A stretch of 64,000 nucleotides of DNA, taken from the NCBI GenBank assembly GCA_027382625.1, contig JAJKFJ010021742.1:1-64000 (forward strand), in the 5' to 3' direction. Numbering within the stretch: the first letter of the stretch is position 1; the number at the start of each line of letters is the position of its first letter. A program made the position numbers and the translations under genes. The notes under the pieces are model-generated. The model saw only the letters and a program-made list of their open reading frames with translations. It made no database searches and had not been told where the DNA came from. Source of the stretch: Tetmemena sp. SeJ-2015 (lineage: Eukaryota > Ciliophora > Spirotrichea > Sporadotrichida > Oxytrichidae). Shown here piece after piece: positions 20,801-31,205 of this stretch.

Positions 20801-23010
20801 ATTTTTCAGTAATTTTTTCATAAATTTAATAAAAAATTTGTAGAATGTAATTAAATATTAATTATGAACTTGAGTATTTATTCTTTTAAAATGAAAATAA
20901 CTGATCAATAAATCTTCTATAATCCATAATTTTAAAATTTGCAAATGTAATTAAAGTATTCCCCATGAACACTGAGTCATCTTCATTCTTTTAAAAAAAT
21001 TATACTTGCACTGATAGGTGATAAACTTTTATAAATATTTTAATTGATGAATATAAATTTAATTTATTTTAACTGAAGGGCAATACTATTGCTCATAAAG
21101 AGTTTTGAAATAGTCCTCAAAGACTATTTCTTAGGAAGGACTGCCCAAGAGATAATTATTGCAAGTAAATATAGATTAAAGTAATTAGAATAAAGACATT
21201 AATTAAATAATTAAATAATAATCTCAATGGAATCTTAGAGGGGAATAAGCAAAATCTTATTCTAAAGACAGTCAGGCAAGAGAGTGACCGTAAAACTGTT
21301 ATAGGGAGCAGTAATATTCATACCCCAGAAGGTGTAGTAGCCAATTATAGTTAATTATTTTGTTTCAAGAACTTAACTGAACTTAAAATAAGCTAATTTA
21401 TTAAGACTTATTCATATTTATCAGAAGGTTTCCTTCTAATACTTTTGTAAGTATAAATGGGGAATTCAAAGTTAGAGTTGAATTGTTCTCGTAGGTTTAA
21501 TTAAGTAAAAATATATCTGTAGGTGTATTCGTATTTGATTCATTTTAAAGAGTTTATTTATTCAAAATTAAAGTTATTAAAATTATTTTGGAGATAATTG
21601 GTTGCTATATTTTAGAGTTTAAAGAAATAATTCTTTTAAATTAATCATAATATTATAATTTACATCAATTTAAGTAATTTTTAAATTATTTTAGTTAAAA
21701 TTAAAAATAAAACGACAAATTTTTAGAATTATAAGTTTCTATTTTTTATTTGAGAGGGGGACATTCTATATCAACATTAAAGTTACTATTTTAATAATTT
21801 TTATATTTATTAAATTTTAATTAATTTTCATATAAATTGATTAAAGAAAATTAAATATATTTAAGAGGATTAATTCAGCTGATATTTTGGAAAAGAAACT
21901 TGAGCGACTCCAGGGTTACCAGATGTAGAAACGCTTTAATAGTAAAAATAAATTCTTATTGAAAATTGCAGATCTTTAATTTCATCCTTGCTGATTGATA
22001 ATTGTGCCTATGCACATGGATGAATGAAATTGAAATTCACAAATGTCTCAGCAGCTGGCTTTAATGAACTATAGCTTATTCTAATTTTAGTCTGACCTGC
22101 AAAAGTCAAGTCACTAACTTGTACACTCAACAGCTGTGAATCTTCATCATAGGTAATTTAGTCTCCTTTAAAACTAATTAGAGAATTAAATTTGTATGCA
22201 ATACTTGATTAGTTGAGAAATATTTAGTACACAATTTTCCCACAATATACTGAATCATAAGAAATTTGAAGAGGGATTTGTTGAATATTTGTCGTCTACC
22301 CTATGATTTATGTGAAACTTTGTGCTTATGAGTAATCAGGATAAACTATAGTTTTCGCTTTTTGGCAAGATTGAGCATCCGTTAAGTATATCTAAAGCGT
22401 TTACTGTACTAAAAATTCAGAGTAGTCGTAGCCTGGAGCAGTAAATTTAATTACCACTATATAGAAACCTTTGGTTAATTGAAGCTTATTTGAGATTACT
22501 AGGAAATTATCAGAATTCACATTAAAAACGGGTGTTGATCCTTATTTTAAGTATGAAAGACCATTTTCATCTATAAAAAGAGTAATTTTATGAATAATTT
22601 TTAATCAAGTAGAGCACTCTCTATAATGAGCTGACAAGAAGAATCTGCGAATACTATGTCTAAATTTTTGATAGTAGTTCCATCAGCTAATGTTTCAAGA
22701 GGTATACTAAAGAGTGTTACCGTATTTTTAAACTATGTTTGCTGAAGGTTTGTGCTTCAATTAATTATTTATTTGCAAGAATCTTGAACAATGATTTAGA
22801 GATCATAAGCTGCGTTTTGGAGTGTACTTTAACTTTAATTATTTTTCTATTAACTTTCAACTGTCGCAGTCACAGTGACTAGATATGCACCAAAATAAGA
22901 CTTATCAAAGCTTGCCTTGAATTTTAAAGAATAAGGTGCCAAGCTGAAATAAGCAGTTGCAATTTCTAACAGTTTTGGGTCATTCGATGTAAGAGAATAA
23001 AATATTCTCA
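14328..23010 (-). CDS. Gene 2: CADG membrane protein, no propeller seen
   Basis: This is the gene-level span on the minus strand, read from 23.0 kb down to a TGA at 14328-14330. Exons give several CADG domains (23.0-19.0 kb), the membrane core (17.9-16.6 kb) and a long charged tail (15.7-14.3 kb). The core motif is nearly identical in wording to genes 4 and 6, but the tail and domains are more diverged, so it is a distant paralog. No signal peptide or propeller exons are seen upstream of 23.0 kb on this strand. Instead a plus-strand propeller-like segment starts at 23.57 kb, so the gene is either N-terminally truncated or scrambled with an inversion. IES edges were not resolved. Confidence 0.7.
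15440..15690 (-). CDS. Gene 2 tail exon
   Basis: The minus strand reads LKHKKAQTIHSSVQKINQKD, KEENYVLIKGNYENKRSLIS and VESPSFRKPENYILKISKYL, open throughout, with TAG/TAA as Gln. Its composition is basic and polar, as expected for a cytoplasmic tail between the membrane core and the terminal exon. Confidence 0.6.
16640..17330 (-). CDS. Gene 2 distal membrane segments
   Basis: The stretch includes LLIFSACYFSNVSHERKYQF, ENISENWGSIRRFIGQIAPQ and YRGINYSVIKEF, then NPPFEILIFISYFSVQFVLY, a hydrophobic segment matching the EIFNELCIFISCFLLIIF segment of gene 4. 'ENISENWGSIRRFIGQ' occupies the position of SLYEGLKIGRGS in gene 4. A TGA and frame changes inside suggest small IESs or errors that I could not resolve. 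Confidence 0.55.
17380..17900 (-). CDS. Gene 2 membrane core exon (family signature)
   Basis: The minus strand reads GLMIGLNTVVYGSLFTNIFL, SASLQYLWGMINVVQILVHL, PLVNSNFPANSIYFYQALID and LSQFDVLPSSVIDD, then IFDIPDTEVADNFYLMDIFS. This is two membrane helices joined by a short loop, followed by a polar segment. The same series is found at 34.0-34.6 and 52.0-52.6 kb, and in diverged form in gene 1. It is the most conserved part of the family. Confidence 0.85.
19025..19320 (-). CDS. Gene 2 CADG-region exon
   Basis: The reading NEQKSFEISLILTSDQNNLP, LKMTISANTPNRVIISSSFK, VKIQTSCELKRLTPNLQDVQ and QITFTGSYNYNFQKFHDVNE is open for almost 100 codons with TAA/TAG as Gln. Alternating strands and a conserved Cys match the extracellular repeats. 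Between 17.9 and 19.0 kb no exon was confidently read. Confidence 0.65.
19620..19945 (-). CDS. Gene 2 CADG domain exon
   Basis: The minus strand reads SSYTTLQYKISYTTQCNDAE, ISPLPIDDIVYYLKDPPIIL, KLDWVIDLDACKFFQKYSIV and VNDKQPRPLLSMSDNILQTI. Over 100 codons are open, with seven or more TAA/TAG and no TGA. The 'C-----Y------D--' spacing fits the family's cadherin-like domain. Confidence 0.7.
20085..20345 (-). CDS. Gene 2 CADG domain exon
   Basis: The minus strand reads IYFTLHIKINAFTGCSSSPV, TISQSKILLFPWIVDPPLVI and ENYQNQQTILSLTEYIDIPS, ending GKQIN. The P-x-V-I-x-N-Y-x-N-Q-Q element before a strand with Y-I-D-I-P-S-G is the start of a CADG domain. The frame closes at TGA in AT-rich sequence below 20085. 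Confidence 0.65.
21083..21440 (+). CDS. Unassigned plus-strand coding-like fragment inside gene 2
   Basis: The plus strand reads LLIKSFEIVLKDYFLGRTAQ, EIIIASKYRLKQLEQRHQ and, after a frame change, NNLNGILEGNKQNLILKTVR, QESDRKTVIGSSNIHTPEGV and FCFKNLTELKISQF. GC content is higher than in the flanks and codon use looks protein-like. It is on the opposite strand to gene 2, between the exons at 20.3 and 21.9 kb, so it could be a nested MDS of another gene within an IES. I do not recognise the family. The reading was chosen by eye, and open frames arise easily when only TGA is a stop. Confidence 0.35.
21866..23010 (-). CDS. Gene 2 long CADG exon
   Basis: The upstream part reads SLTSNDPKLLEIATAYFSLA, SFDKSYFGAYLVTVTATVES and AYDLQIIVQDSC, and, after a TGA that may lie in a tiny IES, NTVTLFSIPLETLADGTTIK. 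From about 22590 down to 21866 one frame is open for roughly 240 codons, for example KITLFIDENGLSYLKQGSTP, FTAPGYDYSEFLVQQTLQIY, IPLQISYDSVYCGKIVYQIF and FNFIHPCAQAQLSISKDEIK. It holds at least eleven TAA/TAG codons in Gln-like places and no TGA. These are at least two consecutive extracellular CADG domains. Confidence 0.8.
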
Positions 23011-23564
23011 TTATAAAATAGGAAATTCACAAAAGTTTTGTAAATAAATACTTTGAAATGATAAAATACGAAGGTTATAGAATAATACCCCCACTTATAA
23101 AGATCCTTACTTTTGTAACAATAGTTATATTTATAAATAAAGTTAAAATTATAATTAAATTGCTTCTAAATTATAATATCTTATTTCTCTTTTATTTATA
23201 ATTAAGCATTCCATTATGAATGGATTACTTTAACCTCATCATATTTTAATAAGGGAGCTAGACACAATTAGGGAATTTAAAAGCCCTTTACAGATAAGAG
23301 ATTTAAAAAAAATATATATTTAAATTCTTTGTAAAATGTTGATATAAAAGTATCCATTTCGAGTCTCTTCTTTTTAACTAATCAACATTTCTTTATTAAA
23401 CAAGGAAAATTAATTTGTTTTAAAATGTATCTTTTATAGAATCATATTTATACTAAATATTTTAAAAGTATGATTAATAGAATTTAAAAATAGTGGTATC
23501 TAATACTGTAAGGGGAGAATTGTGCTTCTAAGAAACTAGCTTTCCTTTGATTATTGGTAAAAAT
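23011..23564. other. Divergent spacer between gene 2 and gene 3
   Basis: The spacer is AT-rich and no exon was read. If genes 2 and 3 are separate, it is their shared upstream region. If they are one scrambled gene, it is an IES. No promoter motif can be supported. Confidence 0.35.
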
Positions 23565-26500
23565 GAATTCATTTTTAATAGTCAGCATAAGTGGAACCAA
23601 CTTACTTCGGCATGAGCATGTCGGATGATGGCGTGAGATATGTTATATTTATGGAATTAATTAAGCAGCGTAATTATTTAAGATTAAATTTAACCATCTT
23701 AATAATATATTTTAAATTACCACCTCACTATTTAGTATTTTATATATGTTAAATACTTATTTGACATTAGAATTTTATGATGTTATTGCAGGCAAAACAA
23801 ATGATTAACAATTTTTGGGAGAAGTTCTTCCAGATTAAGAGAGTCATCTTTTTGTTTCGCTTATAAAAGTCTAAATTCAAATTTTAATAATCTGCAATTC
23901 TTAAAATTCTTTCCAAAAAATTATAAGGTAATAATTAGTATCAATTTATAAATTAAAAAGGAATGATGGGTTAACCGTTATTCTTTAATAAATAATAAAA
24001 TTTCTCTGAGGAATTTCTTTTAAGTTAAAATGCTAATTAATATTCTTTCTTTATTTTAAAAACTTATAATAATGATAAATCTTATAAAAATTTTTTTTGG
24101 ATTTATTAAAAATCATGATTCAAAAGAGCTTAATTTATAAATTAAAATGAATATTATATAATTTTATTTAGAGAAAATTTTTGAAATATTTTTTGAAAGT
24201 CCAAGTACTATGGACTAGATACTTTTTAGAAACAAGTCTGAATGTGTATGGACTCGACATTCAAGATTAAGATGGCTCACTTTCCCCTCAAATTTAAAGC
24301 ATAATTTGGATTTATTTAAAATTAAAGTACTATTTTTAAACAATTCAAAGTTTAAACATAATAATTCAATTTTATGATAAGTTTACACTTCATAGGACCA
24401 TTTCTACATTATAAATTTGAAACTTGCCAGCAAGGATTAATACCATTCATTATCTTATTTTGTCACTTATTTCATAAGATAACTAATATTTAATTTGTAA
24501 ATTTAATAAGTTTATCAATAAATTATTAATTATTTTTATATAAAAAATAATTCAAATATAATGAATTAAATTGTACTTGGAGTTTAGAAAGATGGGGCAC
24601 CTTCAGTTGTTAGGATTTCATAATAATTTAAAGAATAGTTTAATATTTTTAGTATGCTTTTGAAATTTAATTATAATATTTTATAATTGATTTACTTGAT
24701 TTCTTCTACAGGTGATATTACTTATTCTAAATTAATTTTAAATTTCAAAAAAAAAGTATCCAGGTCTCATAAAATAACTTATTTTTATTCGCATCGTATT
24801 TAAAATTTATTTTTAATGTATCATCATTTAAATTTTTAATAAATTGTATTTTCTTTTTCTACAGCCATAAGTTTTGGAGACCAAAGTTTACAATAGAATG
24901 CTGTAAAAATGTAAAATTATAAAATGATATTTTGATATTTTTCTTACAAAGTCTAAAATAAATTATGAATAAAATTTAGATTGTATTACTCTTTAAACAT
25001 TAAAATTTTTTTCCTCAGTTTATTTTGAGTTTTATTATTATAATCAGAAAATTCGTTTTTTTTGCAATTTATGCTTACTTTAAATTCGGTGAGGGGCTGA
25101 CATTGTTTGGAGCATTTATTTTCGACACTGATATTTCATTTTTATATACACTATTATTTCTATTTTAGTGAAATATTGTTATTTGCCTATTAAATCGAAT
25201 TTAAACAAGGGGATATAAATTTATCTCGAGGTAAATTAGTGTATTTTATAAAAGCTCTCAAAAATATTTAAGAATTAATCTAAAAATATGGCATTTAAAA
25301 TTTTTGATATCACTCATCCTTAATTTGAAATACTGAAGTTCTCAACTTAAGATCCCAAACATATAGTGTGCTCAAATTTGTAATCTTATTATTTTTTAAT
25401 ATAAAAGGAGATTTTTTGCTCAAATAGACAATTATTCACAGATCTTGAGTATCTTATTTTATGAAAATTTAAAAATTTAAATAATAAATTAGGTCTAGAA
25501 TATATTAATCGAAATAAATTATAATTTATAAAAGATTATGTACTAATTAGAAATGACTATTAATATAAATATATTTTATTAGGTTTCCATTTTTAATATT
25601 TAATAAATTTAAGTTCATTAATCTAGCTCTGCTAAGTTTAAAAATTAAAGATATTAAAATAGAAATATTTTTCTTGCCTGTAGGATTAATATATAACACA
25701 TGTAAAATTATAAAGCTATTAATTAGGCCAAGTGCCAACCAATAATGTCACAAGCAGTGTCGTGCCTACTATCTCCTTTGGAAAAAGGAAGGTAGAATTT
25801 AAAAGATAATAATAAAAAATAAAAACAACACCCATTTCTACAACTTCTCTGAGATCTCCTTATTTTTTGTTAGTGAAGAATGGTAAATAAATTACTTTAA
25901 TTTTAAATGCTATCGATTGTTTAAATATGTAGAGACAGAGGCTCCCTCCAGATAAATAGATTTTAAAGAGGTAAATTTCTCATAAAAGCGACAAAATACT
26001 GAAAGAGAAAAAACTGCAAATTACCTGAACTATTATCTCAAAAAAAATTTCATCTCAAAAATTGTAGATCCATATTATATCTCTGCCAGCAGCCTAAAGT
26101 TTTCTTCGAAATATTAAATCACGCTCGATCTGAAGAAAAGGGATCAACCATAAGGATACATAGAGAGCTTCTTATACTCACAAGGCCATTAAACATTTCT
26201 TCTTCTTCTTTCTAAGAAACAGTCTACCAATAAAAATACTATTACACCCTCATTTTTTAGCTTAATTCAAGACTAAATTTCCAATTTTAGACTCAAGGAT
26301 CCTCATATTTTATTTTTTACTTAAGATTATGTAATGATTCTTAAATCATAATAATCCAACTTTAAATAAAATATCTTTTTATATGGAATTGAAAATATAA
26401 AATATATATTTATTCTTTGGTTAATTAAAATAATCCTATAATTGATAGTTAAAATTTGAATCGCTGTTTCCTTTTTTATTAAAGTTTTATAACTTCTAAT

Positions 26501-29500
26501 TAATAAAATGTTGAAAAATATAATTGGTTGGTTGATAGATAATTGTTATTAAATATGTTTATTTTTTAAGTATCATAGTTCTGACTCAAATGAGCAAGGC
26601 AGTGCATATATGGTGGGAATGAGTGACAAAGTGGAAACAACTAAATATTTTATACTTCATATCAGTATTCGATAATTAAGCAGCTCTTGTTAAAACTTAC
26701 GGTAAGATTCAATATCTTAATAAATACAGCTTTACCAAGTCAATACTCATTGTTTATCAATTACTTTTAATCATATTCTAGATAAGTATTTATTGATTAA
26801 TAAAATAAATTTTCAATTAGATAAATTCAAGTATTCAAAAAACTAATAAGCTTGCAAATTTAGAATAAGAGCGTTTAATTTAAAGTTATATTAGCTTAAG
26901 AATGGATGAATCCGCTTGTTTAACATCAGTTTATATAATTTTTAAAAGACATTTTAATTGAATCTATATTATAAATCAACGAGAAATCCTGCCATAGTTA
27001 TTCCAAAGAAATTAAATTTATTTAATTTTTATTTTTTGAATAATTTATAGAATTAAGCTTAGAAGCCTTTGATCTTTTCGATTTTTTCCCCTTTTTTATA
27101 ATGGGATTTTGCTTAATCGGAGGTAATAGATATTCGAAATAAATAAAGTAGTAGAATTTTATTTGAGACCTAATGTTAAGAACATTTACGCCTAGATGAG
27201 CAATTTTTTAAACCAAGGTTCAAATCCTACAAACTTTTTTTTAGAATAAATTCCTATACAATATTTATAGCAGTAGTAGCATAATAATAATGCAATAGCA
27301 GCAGCACAAATTGTAAAAATAGCTAAAGAGTTATTTCAGATGAAAAAACAAAATTAATTAACGTAAGGATAGTTTGGAAAGAGGAAAAGTTGGAAAATAA
27401 ATAAAAGGTCATTCAAAATAATGAAAATCAAACATGGAACTGTTAAGCGCAAACACGCAATTAAAAATATGGACAATTATTTAACTTGAAATGGTTTTCA
27501 TTTATTCCTAATGCTTCAACTTTAAAATCTCTTTTTTAATTTTCTCGTTATCAATTAATATTCTACTATCTACTATTGATTTTTAATTTTTGTAGTAAAG
27601 TTTTTTCCAATTTCAAAATCCCTCTTTGAAGTTATTTGATTTATAAATAAAAGGAAATGTCTAAATAAATACAAACACAATATTAATAATATAATTATAA
27701 TTTTGATTGTAAGATGAAGAAGTTAGAGCTCACTTTTATAAATTTCCTAACAGCCAATAAGTAAATTAGATTTTATGCTGAACTCTTGTTTCAGATTTAA
27801 GATTTTTTGTTCATACAATAACGAAGAAAATATTGCCATTTGGACTTTGAAATTAGCTAATTTTAAAAATGAATAATTTTTTTATAAGCTATTAATATCT
27901 TGATTTTTCAAATGAATTTTTAATACAGAGAAGAATTTACTGGGAAATAGAAAGTATTAAGAATGGAAATCAGTAGGAGATAAAACAGTGGCAGCTAATT
28001 TGTTTGACTTTAAATCTCTATGAATAATACCTTTAAAGTAATTAAATTAGATATTGCAATTAATAAAAATTATCTCTAACCTAGCCTATAGTGACTAAAA
28101 TTAAAAATATGTTACAAAATAATATATACAATTATTCTTTCCTGATTTAAACTAAAAAATCTCTTTAATTCTTTTAATTTCTAATGAAATAAATAGAGAC
28201 CGCATAAAGTTTTCAATAATTCTTTGAACTATTTCAAACTTTCTTTTAAAATTTTAATTGATGCAAATTGATTATAATTAAAATTATGCTTACAACATAA
28301 TGACTATTGACAAAGCTATGTAATTTTTTTCATTTATATAACAAACCTAGATCAATTCCTAAAACGCCCTCAAGTCTTATCGAATGCAAATATTTCAACA
28401 AATAAATTAAAAAAGCTTTAAATAAAATAAGCATATCACAATGTATCTAAATTTGGTCATAGTATTTCAAATCAAATTTTAATCTTTACTTTATAAATTT
28501 AGACAAAACTTTATTCTACATTAAATCAGCAAAATATCAATTAAAGAAAATAGATAATTAATTAAAATAATAAATTAATCGGCTGCTGAAATGTTCGTTC
28601 TGTATATTATAATTTTTTATGTTTTTAAATAATTAAATTAAAATATAAAATGCTTGGGCATCTCTTCTGACGATTATTTTTATTCCTTTCAATACGTTTA
28701 AAATTATAATTTATATTTTATTTTTTCTATTTTTATTTGCATTTTAAAATTTACAAAAGAAATTTAATTTAAATAAGTTTTTGATAAAACATCCTAATTC
28801 GTAAAGCAAAAAATTACATTTATTTTATGCAATTTAACATAATTCAAAAAATTGAATGTTCCTTATTATATTTAACATCAATTTTATTAAAAATATAAAA
28901 TTTGGAACGTCCTGGTGCAATAAATATAAAATATAATATTTTAAAAGCCTAAGGTTAAATTTATTTAACGAAAAGAATGAAATATTTTTTTAGAGAACAA
29001 TTATAACTTTTTTACAATCGCAAATAGTTTAATCCTATTAATTTATTTGTGGCGGATTATGATAACAGTAGAATAATCTATGGCTATGAGTAAGGTGGTG
29101 CACTCAAACATAAAGCATTTAATATGATTTGCTCTAACTATATGGCTTTGATCAAGCCCTACAAGGGGAATTTCTATAATTATTAAATATACTTTCTATT
29201 TCTTGGCTGTAGTGCTGATGAGCTGTGATCTAAAGTTATTTTTATCCTAGTTTGAAGATGAGTAGTCGTGACTCTGCAGTTGATTCTTATCTTGAGCAGT
29301 GGGAGGTGGCTGCAAATAAGTGAATAGTTTTGGCAAATTGAATCCTTTAAAATGAAAATTTAATTACAGATCAATTCTATGCAATTTAATGGATTAGATT
29401 ATGAGATAGCTATCAGGATAAAATTTAAATTATGCTGATTAAATTTTCACCCGACGTTACCATTTTTTATTCTTCAGAGATCACTTTATAACTTGCTGAA

Positions 29501-30115
29501 ATATTTAATTTTTAAGAAGATACTCAATTCATTGCTACTAATCTAATTATTTAAATATCCTGATAATATAGAACCTCAATCTGTGAATTAATTTCCTGAT
29601 CTAGCACTATAAACTTCTTTAATACCCCAAGTTTAATACTTTTTGATCGGCAATATCTCTTACCCAATAGATCTCAATATAATTTTATTTATTTCACTCT
29701 TTATATTACTTATCAAATTTGATAAAAATCTCAAAAGCAAAGTGATTTATACTTTAACAAATCCTGCAACCTCAATATCATTAGATGGAATAACAATGCA
29801 AAGTTGCGATGACTTCTAACCTTCACTTGAGTTAGCTGCTACAAATCCAAGTGCACGAGTTCCCTCGTTTTTAAAATTAGTAAAGGACTAATTCGGAGGG
29901 ATGACTTTTCAAGCTGGAGAATGTATTTATTTTTGCTTATTTGAGGTTCTGATGCAGTTAAAGGCGATTACTCTGTCATTTTAAAGGTCACTTTAAATGA
30001 TGGCTCCTAGTATGCTTACACTATGTAGAATTTTAATAAAAAGAGAAATTCAAATTTAGAGTATTAAATTAAGAATGGAACATCAAGTACAGTTGAAGTG
30101 TGTCAGATTTAAATT
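23565..30115 (+). CDS. Gene 3: propeller-like and CADG segments on the plus strand, no membrane core
   Basis: Scattered plus-strand segments share the family style: PTYFGMSMSDDGVRYVIFME (23.58-23.66 kb), GSAYMVGMSDKVETTKYFIL (26.59-26.65 kb), FVADYDNSRIIYGYEQGGAL (29.05-29.11 kb) and one CADG domain (29.6-30.1 kb). Large AT-rich blocks lie between them. No signal peptide, membrane core or tail was found on this strand, so this may be an unfinished or truncated gene, or inverted MDSs of gene 2 or gene 4. The 3' part is duplicated at 47.5-48.9 kb. Confidence 0.45.
25755..26420 (+). CDS. Unassigned coding-like stretch
   Basis: Two overlapping plus-strand frames are open without TGA: SVVPTISFGKRKVEFKRQQQ to DKILKEKKLQIT, then YYLKKNFISKIVDPYYISAS, SLKFSSKYQITLDLKKRDQP, GYIESFLYSQGHQTFLLLLS and SLIQDQISNFRLKDPHILFF. 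The base composition of 25.92-26.26 kb is less AT-rich than the surroundings. It does not look like CADG or propeller sequence, and no family was recognised. With a single stop codon such lengths can arise by chance. Confidence 0.3.
26700..29040. other. AT-rich block, probable IES content
   Basis: No supported coding sequence was found. There is an AGT/AGC trinucleotide-rich patch near 27265-27320 and otherwise A/T-rich sequence. Confidence 0.4.
29041..29225 (+). CDS. Gene 3 propeller-like segment
   Basis: The plus strand reads FVADYDNSRIIYGYEQGGAL, KHKAFNMICSNYMALIKPYK and GNFYNYQIYFLFLGCSADEL, then TGA. The 'DYDNSRIIYGYEQG' strand-turn-strand fits a propeller blade. Exon edges are unknown. 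Confidence 0.45.
29640..30115 (+). CDS. Gene 3 CADG domain, duplicated in gene 5
   Basis: The reading is LTNPATSISLDGITMQSCDD, FQPSLELAATNPSARVPSFL, KLVKDQFGGMTFQAGE and, after a frame change, SDAVKGDYSVILKVTLNDGS followed by QYAYTMQ. It aligns with LGITLDNCNDLQLSFQLISS and ADYNLNLVVEINDGSQYSFP of gene 5 at 48.4-48.9 kb. It is a complete cadherin-like domain, with no membrane segment following before the R2 repeat at 30140. Confidence 0.7.
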
Positions 30116-30139
30116 AATAATTAACACCATTCGATTCAG

Positions 30140-30440
30140 CATAAAATTATTAGGACTTTTTAATCCTTGCAACTTTGTGTGGGAGTGGACTCCATCAGAG
30201 AGTATAAGCCGACATAGTTAGATGAAAGATGAAGCATGATGATGAATGTATGAAGATGTGCGCATCATATCTCGCTCCCCTCGCGAAAGAGCTATGAAGG
30301 TGACTCAAGAAGAAACTCATATTAATTTTGTAATAAACTATTGAACAAGCGATGATAGGGCGAATCTTTGATTTTAACTGACACGAAGTTGCAACTCTCC
30401 ATTCTAATTAATTATAACCAGATCACCGATTTTAATTACA
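30140..30440 (-). repeat. Dispersed repeat R2, copy 3, inverted
   Basis: The reverse complement matches 4108-4420: AAAATCGGTGAT, GGAGAGTTGCAACTTCGTGT, AATATGAGTTT, GCGAGATATGA, and AAGG-ATTAAAAAG at the far end. It sits between convergent genes 3 and 4. The corresponding spacer between genes 5 and 6 does not show it, so it arrived after the tandem duplication or was lost from one copy. Confidence 0.75.
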
Positions 30441-30859
30441 AATGTCCTACCTATATTGAATGTCAGGTGTAAGACGAGGAGGAGGACTGAGATAGTAGTA
30501 ATGGCGGAAGTTGGAGTCGCGCCTCTCCGCTTCAGGAGGAACTTTTACACATATTGACTAGGAAAGATGGTTAGTTAACGCAACAAGTTAATAACAAGAG
30601 TACTCTCGAGTCTTCTTTACAGTTTGGCTGATTGCAAAGTCACTTATTCTCTTATATATAAAAATGAGAAGAATATAAGTTTTAGATGAGTAGTTAAGAT
30701 ATTTAATCAACAAATATATGAATTTCATTTATCTCGAATCATTTTTGTAGTGTGATTAACTCACTTTCCTTTTATCAAGCAAAGTAGTTATTCGATTTTA
30801 TTTGTTCCTTCATGACATCCTCAAAAAATATTTAAATTCAAATTTGGCTAATGAAGAAG

Positions 30860-31205
30860 TCATTAGGAATTTACCATCACTTTATACAGTTGAGATTTTA
30901 GGAGTCTAAGACTCTTCTTGTGTTTTAGATTCCTATTGATTATGAATCTAAGTTCTGTTTTTCTAAGATTTAAATCTTCGTTTTCGTGTTTGGTTCTGAT
31001 TGGTCTAAAATTATACAGGATATAATATGAAAACTAAGCTTTTCTTTTTTTCTTCTGCTTTTAAGGTTTTTCAGAGTCATTTTTGTCTTCAAAATAGTAA
31101 TTTATGTTCTATCTTTCCATGACAACTGCACAAGTAGATACATTATCATCACTTTCCTAAACAGATTATCTTTTCTAATATGTTTCCATTAGATCTTTAT
31201 TTTTC
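30860..31205 (-). CDS. Gene 4 terminal tail exon
   Basis: About 110 codons are open: NKDLMETYQKRQSVQESDDN, VSTCAVVMERQNINYYFEDK, NDSEKPQKQKKKRKAQF, RTKHENEDLNLRKTELRFII and KKSLRLLKSQLYKVMVNSQ, then TGA. The tail is basic and cytoplasmic. Gene 6 has the same end at 49860 with its own TGA. Confidence 0.75.
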
